Assembly: GCA_963682055.1 (NCBI GenBank)
Contig: OY821744.1
Span: 7,790,835 to 7,854,834, forward strand
Reading direction: 5' to 3'
DNA length: 64,000 nucleotides
DNA from: Primula veris
Lineage: Eukaryota > Streptophyta > Magnoliopsida > Ericales > Primulaceae
In this document: in pieces, positions 54,130-64,000 of the stretch
Numbering within the stretch: the first letter of the stretch is position 1
How the letters are laid out: each line of letters starts with the position of its first letter
Program-made: the position numbers and the translations under genes
Notes under the pieces: generated by a model
The model's database searches: none
What the model was told of the DNA's origin: nothing
Seen by the model: the letters and a program-made list of their open reading frames with translations, nothing else

Positions 54130-57100
54130 CGTTATCAGCACGACTCTCGGAGATCGAAGTACGGATTATAGATTCAATAAACCTTGAGGTTTATCAGGGT
54201 TTTTATTAGGATTTTGCTATATCGACCTTCACCAACATACCGTGCATAAGGTATCCGGGTATATTTTTTTTTAACTGTACAACTTTTACATGTTAACGGT
54301 TGATAAAAATATATTGCTATGAAACACGGCTGTAAATTGCATGTTCTGTACTACTTTTACTCATATAAATAACATAGCTACTGTGATACGTTTGCATATA
54401 TAACATAGCTACTGTGGTACTAAGTTACTTGTACTAAGTTACTTGTTGCTTGATTGATTGAATTGTTTACTGGTGGTTGAATTGTTTACTGGTGGTACAT
54501 GTATTGGTACATGTTATTGAATTGTTTATACTCTGCTGCGAATTGCATGTTTGTACTATTACTGTGATCATGCATAGTATTTGAATTAATTGATTATGGA
54601 ATGATTACATGCATAACAGTACATATGGTTGATAAGTTATAATATTTGGTAAATATACACACACATGCATATAATTTTTTTTATTAAAAGGCAAGCGAAT
54701 AAAAATTGCATGTTAATTGAATAAATTGATATGTTTCCATGTAAATTTAACCTTTTGCATGTTAAAATATTTTTTTACCATATATAGAATTGATTGGTAA
54801 TTAAAAATATATTGCTTGCTTGCATGTTAGAACTAACATGTATAGAATTACTTATATGACAATAAACCGTAGATAATTGATTAATATCTTATTAGTATAA
54901 TCAACATATCTTTTGATATTACCATAGATATAAATATACCATATGGCAGTTAATTGATTTGATTTGATTTGGTATGATATAATTTGTGTGATTGATAATC
55001 CTGAATTGATTTAGTTTATCACCAAATCTACTGCATGATTAGATATATATCATGAATATATTTTATACTGCCTTGTATATATGTGGTTATCTAGAAAAGA
55101 TATACCTGTTATTTATTGCCATGAATGGTAGAATTGCGAAATCATATATATTCACATTTAAGTTGGAAAAATTATGAACCTTCCCTAAATAGGCTCACCT
55201 ATTTGGATACGATGTCTAGGAAAGATATAGGCGGAAGTCGATATCCTAATGAGGTCGGGTTTTAAGTGGCATTCGTGCCCTCCACCCTCACCGTCTTTCC
55301 TGGTCGTTTTTCAAGTAGAGCTACCGAAAGGGGTTGACTAAATAATAATTTCCCCGAATGTGTTTATATAGTGATGTATGTTTCGCCGAATTGGTGTCTC
55401 TGTATCGACCTGTCGTTCGATCAATGAGAACCTATTCACATTAAAAGCAAAACTATTTTTCGAACCTGTCGTTTCGAAATAAAGTTTATGCTTGTGCAAA
55501 CCATAAACATATAAACCAGTCGTTTTATATGAAAAATAATCCAGAACTCCCAACATATGTTGGATGCCATCTATGATGAGAAAATTCGTAAAACATACTT
55601 GCGAAATGACTATTTAAACATTGATTTTAATCTGTCACCACATGTTACTCACCCTGATGTGTGAAAATGTGATGTCCAAATTTTTTTTGATGCCATCTTT
55701 GATGAGTAAAACACGAGTTTGTTGTTACCTTCACGATGAATGCTAAGGCGTTGATTTTATTCCGCCGCCACATTTGAGACGTGATGACGTCTATGGTGAA
55801 CAAATGTCTGAAATTGACATATTTGAGCAATCCTTCACCAAAATACTAGCTTGGAAATTGTATTCCATAAGCAGTATCGTGAATTTATATTCACCATGTT
55901 CCTTTATCGCCCATTTGTTATTGGATAAGAAAATTACCCCGGTGAGTAGTTTTAATCCTATTGGGTCAATGGCGAATTGTTTGCCTGATATTAATGCTCT
56001 TCGTGTATATTTTTTTTCCACGAATCGAGAACCGTGACAAGTGTTATTTGTCTCGAACTGTCGCGATCCCGATGAATCGCCTAGCCAAGCGAGATTTTAG
56101 ACAATCGTCAAAATCTAAAACCTGTGGCTCCAAGACAGTAATTGAAAGGAACAATATGGCCCGTTGTCACAAAGCAAGAGATAATGCTCAATGAGGCAAC
56201 TCTATGCTATAAACACAAAGGTCATGCACGGTTACTCCTTAAATAGTTCAAAACTATTATAAAGATGAAAAAACCGATGCTAATGTGGTTAAAGATAACT
56301 GAAAGGAAACTCTTGAGACCCCCGGTTTTGTGGCTCAAATAAGTTTGGTACCTTTCTTTATTGATTTTGATAAATCATTGAGCCATATTTTCGCTCATCT
56401 GGATTATGTTTTTCCATTTGGATTATTATTTTTCCATTTGGACATACTTTTGGATTATGGTTTGCCTGTTTATGAAATTTCTCGAAATAATTTAAAGTGT
56501 TTTGAGCAAATTCCTTTGACAAATGTGACCAAACTTTAAATTATGAAATTTTAGGCAATACTTGTGGGATAGTTGATTTTTTTGGAAATAGTGGGTAACA
56601 GTGTACCACATAATTTCACCAACTATTTGCCTAAAAGAGTACTCAGTGACAACGATTCTGGACCTGTTGTTCCAAAATCAAAATCTTTGGTAAAACCAAA
56701 TTGATTTGTCAAATATGAACTCTTATACTCATGTAGGTCCTGCCGTACCTTGTTGAGTTATAAAATATTCGAGAAAACCAGTGTTATCTGGTAATAGCTC
56801 ATGAAAAAATTAAAATTTATTTACATAGCCTCCATTCAATACGATCAAAAGCGTATTTTAGAGGAGTTGAAATGTCTTTCAAGTGGTTGCTACCACATTC
56901 TTTAAAGCATTTAAAGTTACCTTATCATTTCGCCTGTCGTCGAATGATAAATGATTTAGATGCTAAGACATGATTGTCTATACTATCATTCGCATGTCGT
57001 CGATTGATTAGAGCATTTTGATATTGTGGCATTGACCGGATGAGATATTCCCGGATCAAAAGACGATGCTTGATTTATAATCGCATCGCATTTGGATTCT

Positions 57101-60100
57101 CTCTGAGAATATATTTCGCGATTAATCCGAAATTCATGCCATTAATACTCACTTTGAAAGACTAGTATGTGTAAAGATCACGAAATGAACTCGTAGAATT
57201 CTTGTAAAGAATTGAAGGAGTTATTGTGGACTTATCCAACCATAAGACGGACCATAAATATAAATGGTTATGGTTGATGCATCGACAATTTGGTCACATT
57301 TTAATGTTGTCCACATAAATGCAGCACTTTCCAAACTTTTAGCCCTATCATTAAGTTGATGGCTCATGATCCGGATTATCCTGAAAAGTCTAGTCGACTT
57401 GATAATACCGAAGAGTAAGAATCGAAATTTCGATTTGAATTACTTGAATTTGGAAATTGAAATTGAACATCCTGTCGATTATGTTCAGACCCAAAATGGA
57501 CTCACGGAAAGCTTGATGATGCGACTGCAAATGATTGCACGCATTTCTTGGTCTTGCGCACCAAGATTTATATTTCCGTATGGGGTTATGCTATTTTGCT
57601 GCATTGGTCCGTCATGAGGCCCATAGATACTCAAACACCATATGCGTACCAGCTGGTTACTGGTTATGAGCCAGAAGTCTCATATTAACGCGTGTTTAGA
57701 GTGATTAATTAATATTTTGATTGAGCCGCTCTAGCGTTCAAAATATGGACCTCTGAAGGGGACATAAGTCGATTATGAATCCCCTGCCTATCATTTGATA
57801 GAGTAACCTTGGCAAGCGATCTCTTTACCGCATGATATGCGAAAGTGACATCGCTAAGACTGTTATCCCCGTCGTTAGGGGGAGATTTGCACGTTACCGT
57901 TGATAAGGAACGACGTGAAATAACGTGGCATAACCCACTCAGTCTTAGCTTGATCCCCAAAACTGCACTTAGTGATAAGTAAGTGCATAGACTCCCTCAA
58001 GTCTACCTAAATGCCAGACGCATTTAATGACTTTATGAGATGTCACGAGATCATTTATACCTGCTGCAAAATGCTTGCAAGGATAGACGTCCCTGTCGGA
58101 CGCCGTGTTCCTGTCGTAACACGTTGCTTTGGCCGAACCCGCCAAGCAAAGGACGCTGCCGTCGGCCGTCAGTCTGTCATCCTTCCTAAGATATGAGGAA
58201 GTTGACCGGTTCTTAATTCGTTCAGCCCCAGAGGTGGTGAACTTAAACTCGTTTATCGCACGAGATTATAAAGGATCAATGAGATGTGTGATTTCCTCCT
58301 CATCCTAAGAATCTCGAAATTTCTGTCGATCATGATATCTTAGACGATATTGAAGCGAAACGAAACTGTCATTGATTATTTGTTCATATATTCGGTGACG
58401 ACTGATAATATGAACAAATTATGACAGGGAACCATGTACCGTTGCCTGAAGTCAACAGAGAATAGACTGTACCAATGGAAACTTGAAATCCAAGTAGACT
58501 CCTTAGCGAAAGTGTGTTCGGACCTGTAGATCCAACACCACCAATGTTAAACGAGTTCGTTTATTTGGTTATTCGTAAGGAAGAGTGATGAGAATAATGA
58601 GATTGTAGAATGCTCGCCTAGTAGCGCAAGGCTTCTCTCACACCTTGGAATTGATTACGAGATGGTTGATTTCTTCGTAATGGACATTATAACAGTCCCC
58701 TACTTTACCAGTTTAGTAGTTTCCGAAAAACTGAATATGCAGCCATGAGTGTGGTCACGGTTTTATCTCTATGGGGATTTAGACAAAGAGATACAGATGA
58801 AGGTCCCTGTGTGACTTCATATGCTTTAATCAAGTAGTTCCTGACCATGGAACACGATCTCAATTAAATGAGACGTTCACTATATGGATTAATATAATCC
58901 GAGCGGATGTGGTATACCCGCCTAAGTGAGTACTTGTTTAGCTTGGGATACTTGAACAAGTATTATGCCCTTGTGTGTTTTATTACGCGATCCATTTTGG
59001 ATTTGCCTTCGAGATGAAGGATCTTGGGAAGACACGGTAGTGACTCGGCCCGATGATCGAGTCCCGTAAAGATTGAATCTAAGTCCATGATTCAGACTAC
59101 ACCCAGAAGGTGTTATGACGTTGTAGTCATCATGACGCTAAGTCGTCAGATTCTCCCATGATCGTTCGATCACTAGACATTGATATAGACCCAGTCCGTC
59201 CCTGATGAGACGATGAAGAGATATTGAACCATGATGTTCATATCTAAGTACAATATGCGCATCATTGTACTTGGTCTAATGTGCTAGGACGAACATCTCG
59301 TCTGCTGTGAATGGTATAGCTCGACACAGCATCGCGCTAACACGCTGCCATCGAAATGGCATAAAAGACATTTTCCCATTACCTTAAGGTAACTGTGGAT
59401 GAGGGCTTGTCTTATCCCATTTGCGTCATTGAGTGTACCTACCCCCTTCGGTACTCGAATTAACGCAACCCTTTTTCGGTTATACCGATGCCGGTTACTT
59501 ATCAGACCCGCATAAGGGATATTGCTAACATGGTCTGTCTTTACCATTAGGAATAAGGTAATATCTTGGAGTTCTTGAAATGACTCCAAACGAATCACTC
59601 TGATCTACTCGTGCTCTATGAGACGATTAGAGAGTGTATATGGCTTCGAGCTTGTATTAGCCATATTTGAATTACGTATGCTCTGTCTCACGATCCAGAT
59701 AAAACACTTGTCTTATTGAGGACAACTTGTTGTTATCGATCAAGAGAGACATGACTAAATTATGCTATTTAGCATTTCTTGCCGAAATAAATCTTCACAT
59801 ATGAAGTTTGAGAGCATCCTGTCGAATACTCGTTCTATTCCACGTTATATTTTCTTGCATACAGTCGTGTGCAAGTAAATGAGCCATCCAGTCGAATGCT
59901 CGTACTCTTTCTTGGAATATGAAATCTTTGCACCCAGTCGTGTGCAAATGAGGGGGAGCATCCAGGTGAATGCTTATTGCACTAATTACTACTTAGTCGA
60001 AATCTTCGCACCCTGTCGTGTGTAAGTGAGGGGGAGCATCCAGTCGCATGCTCGTGTACTCTTTTTGTCCTTAGACCAAGGTTTTTTCCCACTGGGTTTT

Positions 60101-60562
60101 CCTTGGCAAGGTTTTTAGCGAGACACGTTCCCATCATATCTCACTTAAGATTGCCGAAATTAGGGGGAGTATCCGGTTGTATACTTCTTACCACTGTGTA
60201 CTTTTTTGTCCTTCGACTAGAGCTTTTTCCCACTGGGTTTACTCTAGCAAGGTTTTGATGAGACACCTGTTTTGTGGTTGATCCCCTACTACTACCACTG
60301 TTGCACTCTTTTTCCTTCGATCAGAGATTTTCCCATTGGGTTTGCTCCGACAAGGTTTTGATAAGGCACACTGTTTTGTGGTTAGTTAATTACATAGAAT
60401 TTCGGTCTATATCATTCGGCTACACAGTTTCTCCTAGGTACCGGTTTTGTCCCACACTGGGTTTTCCGTCCCTAAGGTTTTTTTATGTGTTTAGCACTGC
60501 GAATGAACTCGACTCAGATCGACTGCATGAAGACGAAGAATTCAAGACGTCCAAAGGGGGAG

Positions 60563-60760
60563 TGTTGTAAGATTATTGGACTCTTGGGCTTTTACTTAAT
60601 GGGCCCAGATGGGCTTGTAACCCTAACCCTCTATCTATATAAAGAGGGCTAGGGGTCTTGTATTTTATATACATTCATATTCATTCAATAAAGATCATAC
60701 TGTTCTCCCCTCTCTCTACTTCTGTCTCCCTATATACGTAGCTAATAGTGTATTACAACA
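60563..60760 (+). repeat. 3-prime LTR of the decayed-body Copia element
   Basis: 198 bp. It differs from the 5-prime LTR at ctta/cttg near its start and at ggta/ggtc in the middle. Confidence 0.88.
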
Positions 60761-60765
60761 ATAGT

Positions 60766-61454
60766 CATATTATAACAAAATTTAAACTAATAAATTTGTA
60801 TTTGTAGTCAATTTTCCTGTATCGTTTGAAATTTTTAGATTAATGAACAAATCAGCTAAGTTTTAAGTTTCGGGTTTTTTATTGTTTTTTATATCGTTTA
60901 TTGTTATTGTACTAAAAAAAAAGTTAACGTTTTAAATTTTTAGATCAATGGACAAGTCGGTTAAGTTTTAAACTTCAAATTTCTTTGGTTTTCTATACTG
61001 TTTATTGTTATTGTACTAACAAAAAAATTTAACAGACCTGATTCCGCTACTGCAATCTTTCTATGTTGAAAAAAACAGGCAACAGAAACAGGAAAGGTAG
61101 CCTCACAAGATTTAGCCACAACAATATCACGAAGAAAACGCAAAAGTCATTTACAAACTAGTTTGTGGAAAACCGGTGTTCTAAAAAGTTAGCCTAAATA
61201 GTAGAGTTTAGATAAATAGTAGAGTTTAGAAACCTAACAAATTAGACATAATTGAGCCAATTAATTAGACTTGTTTCACACAAATGTGCATGTCTACAAG
61301 ACTGTGATTAGAATAAATTTTAGAAACTAGAGAATCACACGAAAGTACATAAAAAGACAACAACTCAGAATATACAATAACAAGAATAGAAACTACTATG
61401 ATCAACAAGCAACATAAAAGATGGCAAAATATTAATCAAAATCACCGTAATCAC
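60766..61454. other. Intergenic region before the P450 gene
   Basis: No supported gene. Two diverged copies of about 95 bp sharing tcaatggacaa/taatgaacaa, gttaagttttaa and ttattgttattgtacta lie at 60830-61020. The right part holds the P450 3-prime flank. Confidence 0.5.
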
Positions 61455-62996
61455 TTACCCATCCCTTTCCTCGATTCTAACCCGAAACCCTCCCAACATT
61501 TTCGATGACAAATACGATATAAAAATCGGATCCGCCCCATCTTTTTCAGCAGGAACAACACGAAACCTTTTCAAAACTCCGGCAACCACTCTTTTCATTT
61601 GCAAATACGCCATCTCCTTTCCTAGACAAATCCTGGGTCCTGCCTGGAAAACTGTATACGTATACGGATCTTTTGCAACATAATTAAGTTTTCCAGACAC
61701 CGTGTCCTTTTGGAGGAAACGATCTGGGCTAAACTCCGCCCAGTTGTTTCCCCATAGCTTCTCGCTCCTACCCATGGCGTACGGATGGTACGCCACACGC
61801 ATACCTTTTCTCACCTTTGTCCCGTCTGGCAATACATCGTCTTCCATAGCTTGTTTACCATCGATTGGTACAGGTGGATATAATCGCATGCTTTCGCTTA
61901 GAGACGCGTGAACGTAGACCATATCCTTCACTTCCTCGTACACAGTGCCTTCGGATTGTTCATTAATTTCTTTTAGTATTTCGGTTTCTATTTCCGGATG
62001 TTTGGATATAAGCCAGAAATACCATACTAAAGCGGCTGAGGTAGTGTCACGACCCGCTAAAATGAAACTAATGACTATATCCGTAACGAAATCTTCGTCT
62101 GAATGACCTGAGCTTAAAAACCTAGATAACAAATCCTCTGCTTCGAGGGATGGTTTCTCGTCTAGTTGTCGTTTTCTATCTCTAACGAGTTGTTTTGCAA
62201 AATCGCGAACTTCAGCAATAGCGACGCGAAGATGCTTTTCTGTTCCAATGTTGAGATATTTTTTAATTTTCCAGACTATTGGATCGATTTGTATGAATCT
62301 TTGGCTAATGAGACGAGCCACGTTCTCAAAGGCTATGGCGAATTCCGCTTCTGGTAGAGAAGGTAAGAGATACTCAGGATCATACCCGAAAGCAATTTTG
62401 CATATATTATCAAAGGCGAACCTCTGGAGAATATCTTGAAGATCAAGCACGGTTTTGTTTTTCGCGGCATCAGAAAAAACCGGGATTAGACGGTCAGATA
62501 GCTCTTTGTCAACAACATTCTCAACGAATTTTCTTAAAGATTTTGTGTTAAATTCATGACTAGCGATTTGTCGTTGGAACTTCCAGCTAGGGCCATCGGT
62601 ATTGAATATACCGTCTCCTAGAAAATCAAGGAGGACGTCTCGTGAGCCACTTCCTTTTTGGTACACGTGGAACTTAGTTTTGAGAATATGTTGGACATTT
62701 TCGCGATTAGCGGTCATGATTTGACGGCGTCCTAGTGGACGGTGGAGGAGGAAAGTGGAGGATGGGGAGGCGAGGACGGCATCGGATAGGAATTGAATGT
62801 TACGGTGTCGGTTAGCGCGAAGTGCTAAGTAAGAACCGATTATTGGGTATGATTTGGGGATGTTTTTGGTTGATTTTTTAGAGAAAGTTTGTTTTGAAAT
62901 GGAGATTAAGTTGTAAGTAAAGAAAAATAAAAAAGGGATAAGAAAATAGAGAAGGGTAGTAGAGAACCCAAGTTCCATTATTGATAGTGTGAACAT
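61455..62996 (-). CDS. Cytochrome P450, CYP94A-type fatty-acid omega-hydroxylase
   Basis: A single-exon ORF of 513 residues, full length for a plant CYP94; a second in-frame ATG at 62978 would remove six residues. An N-terminal membrane anchor (about 7-30, LLYFLIPFLFFF) precedes a proline-containing hinge (NIPKSYPIIGSY). The I-helix oxygen-binding motif is AGRDTTS (about 314), the K-helix ExxR is ESMR (about 368), and the haem loop is FQAGPRICLG with the ligand cysteine near 457. Words such as HVYQKGSG, ASHEFNTKSLRKFVE and LLPSLPEAEFA fit CYP94A best. CYP94A enzymes hydroxylate the omega end of fatty acids at the ER; CYP94B and C relatives oxidise jasmonoyl-isoleucine. The substrate here cannot be told from sequence alone. 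All catalytic motifs are intact. Confidence 0.88.
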   Translation of the reverse strand: MFTLSIMELGFSTTLLYFLIPFLFFFTYNLISISKQTFSKKSTKNIPKSYPIIGSYLALRANRHRNIQFLSDAVLASPSSTFLLHRPLGRRQIMTANRENVQHILKTKFHVYQKGSGSRDVLLDFLGDGIFNTDGPSWKFQRQIASHEFNTKSLRKFVENVVDKELSDRLIPVFSDAAKNKTVLDLQDILQRFAFDNICKIAFGYDPEYLLPSLPEAEFAIAFENVARLISQRFIQIDPIVWKIKKYLNIGTEKHLRVAIAEVRDFAKQLVRDRKRQLDEKPSLEAEDLLSRFLSSGHSDEDFVTDIVISFILAGRDTTSAALVWYFWLISKHPEIETEILKEINEQSEGTVYEEVKDMVYVHASLSESMRLYPPVPIDGKQAMEDDVLPDGTKVRKGMRVAYHPYAMGRSEKLWGNNWAEFSPDRFLQKDTVSGKLNYVAKDPYTYTVFQAGPRICLGKEMAYLQMKRVVAGVLKRFRVVPAEKDGADPIFISYLSSKMLGGFRVRIEERDG

Positions 62997-63616
62997 GTGT
63001 AATAATATCTTGAAAATGGATGAATAAGTTTTGTTGTAATAGTTTGGAATATAGATATGGGTACTTATAGTAGCTATTTGAAAAACTTTTTTGACCTCTA
63101 TTTTAAAGTCAATACATAGTGTGTGTGATTGATACTTCTATTTTGTATCATTCTTTGACTTGGATAGCAAGAATAAGACCCTTTTTTTAGCCTACAAGTC
63201 ACAGGCTTTTCTTATGTTTCAGGATTTCTATTTCATTTTTAAGGTTATGATCATGTATTTAGACATCTCTGTGAATTTGCAAATCACGTGAAAGACTATG
63301 AAGTTTATAGCAGTTTTACTCTATCTAGAATGTTATAATTAAAATAGAAATAACATGTATATTCAGTGATCCTGGTAAAAATGTAGATACATTAAAACCT
63401 ATCTGTACAAATACTTAGTATAGGAATAACATTACTATAATAATAAAAAATTCAGCTCAAATTCGAACCAATTCAAAATAGGAATAAACTCTTTATTGTC
63501 ATATTTCGTAGTTTTTTATGGTCTCGTTAGTTATAAATTCAATTTCTTATAGGAATAAAATACATTTCATTACAAATATATATATATATATATATATATA
63601 TCTAGTTATAATAAAT
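62997..63616. other. P450 promoter region and AT-rich spacer
   Basis: This contains the upstream region of the minus-strand P450 and a (TA)n run at 63577-63601. No further gene was seen. Confidence 0.5.
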
Positions 63617-64000
63617 TTATGATGATGTAAAATATTTATGTAAGGTTGTTTGTGATGATGACTTAATTTTTTGTGTTGCTATCACATTTTTTAACTTGTA
63701 CGTCCATACTAGCTCGTCGACATAGATACCATCTTCTTGAAGCCAAAACATTTCTAACTTGTCAAGCATTTTAAAAACTTCTTGACATGAAACCTTTTGT
63801 ATTTCTATACTATCATCCTTCGGGTTATCTTTTTCTGCATCTTTTTTAATTTCAGTAACGATTTCTTCGTCGGTTAAAGTATGCACAACCTGTTGTTCAT
63901 TTGAATGATTGAGAAAAACATACATATTCATTTGGTCATTATAGTAAAATTGTGTGATTTGATTACTCAATAATTCTGTAGCTACTATTTGATTCTCCTT
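63617..64000 (-). pseudogene. C-terminal piece of a pogo/Tigger-like transposase, cut by the window edge
   Basis: The frame is open from 64000 down to the stop at 63617, about 127 residues; the first ATG-like position inside is a TTG, so the true start lies outside the window. The text IEIQKVSCQEVFKMLDKLEMFWLQEDG and the ending TTLHKYFT resemble the tail of CENP-B/Tigger-type DDE transposases, which often end in a basic segment plus TTLxxFF. The catalytic part is not in view, so whether the gene is whole is unknown. The call rests on short similarity only. Confidence 0.4.

Larger units (their letters stand above)
53932..60760 (+). mobile_element. Copia LTR retrotransposon with a decayed coding region
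   Basis: A 6829-bp element is flanked by atagt (53927-53931 and 60761-60765). The two 198-bp LTRs (53932-54129, 60563-60760; TGTTGTAAG to TTACAACA) differ at about two positions. A primer-binding region cgttatcagcacga follows the 5-prime LTR, and a polypurine tract ccaaagggggag precedes the 3-prime LTR. Recognisable but broken pieces in Copia order are: gag (about 55790-56200), an integrase end (around 57600-57690, YAYQLVTGYEPEVS) and reverse transcriptase (about 58560-58830, words like LVVSEKLNMQ, YGDLD, MKVP). Frames change every few dozen codons and stops are frequent. The 3-prime part (59800-60480) has repeated gggggagcatcc and cccactgggttt units. Confidence 0.88.

Noticed and set aside
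55774..58196. Several 60-87 residue ORFs treated as genes
   Set aside because: They are pieces of the broken gag and pol of the Copia element at 53932.
60961..61143. 60-residue minus-strand ORF before the P450 gene
   Set aside because: No similarity, splice context or promoter was recognised, so it is probably chance.

Overview
The window is nuclear DNA from a flowering plant, almost certainly a eudicot. The evidence is spliced genes with GT-AG introns, plant-only families (a JAM-type bHLH, a CYP94 P450, a plant linker histone, thionin-like peptides), plant Copia, Gypsy, MULE and MITE elements, and AT-rich intergenic DNA. The species cannot be named from the sequence. Gene density is low: about eight host genes or intact host ORFs lie among at least a dozen transposable elements, many with readable target-site duplications (TSDs).

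Layout: 1-4.8 kb holds two thionin-like genes, one dead and one intact with two alternative last exons. 7-17.2 kb is a nested block: a decayed minus-strand Copia element is hit by a Gypsy solo LTR (TSD ctctc) and by a gag-only Copia element (TSD tacaa), which itself carries an inverted solo LTR (TSD aaaac). At 20.4 kb is a third thionin-like gene. 22.3-28.8 kb holds a stress-type histone H1 gene, a secreted repeat-peptide precursor, and a truncated second H1 copy. 30.6-37.6 kb is a complete Mutator-like element (MULE; TSD gatatcctt) with an intact 890-residue transposase, a decayed second ORF, and dense arrays of a 10-bp palindromic motif, CGAYCGRTCG. It sits 161 bp upstream of an OB-fold (SOSS-B-like) gene at 37.7 kb. 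At 40.4 kb is an inverted thionin-gene fragment and at 42.1 kb a paralogue of the repeat-peptide gene. 45.9-47.3 kb is a JAM/bHLH3-type transcription factor with a 1-kb foldback element upstream. 48.6-53.9 kb holds small DNA elements. 53.9-60.8 kb is a Copia element with near-identical LTRs but a wrecked body. 61.5-63.0 kb is a CYP94A-type P450, and a pogo/Tigger-like transposase fragment runs off the right edge.

The most notable signal is a cis module (the CGAYCGRTCG array plus about 35-60 bp of adjoining sequence) shared by two unrelated element classes: the LTRs of the Copia family at 10.8-17.2 kb and the termini and interior of the MULE. Other points of interest are the alternative terminal exons of the thionin-like genes, the two tandem-repeat peptide precursors, and a small MULE-type MITE whose unoccupied site is preserved in the H1 paralogue. 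Host genes appear to be independent transcription units with no shared pathway, apart from a weak jasmonate or fatty-acid link between the JAM-type bHLH and the CYP94.
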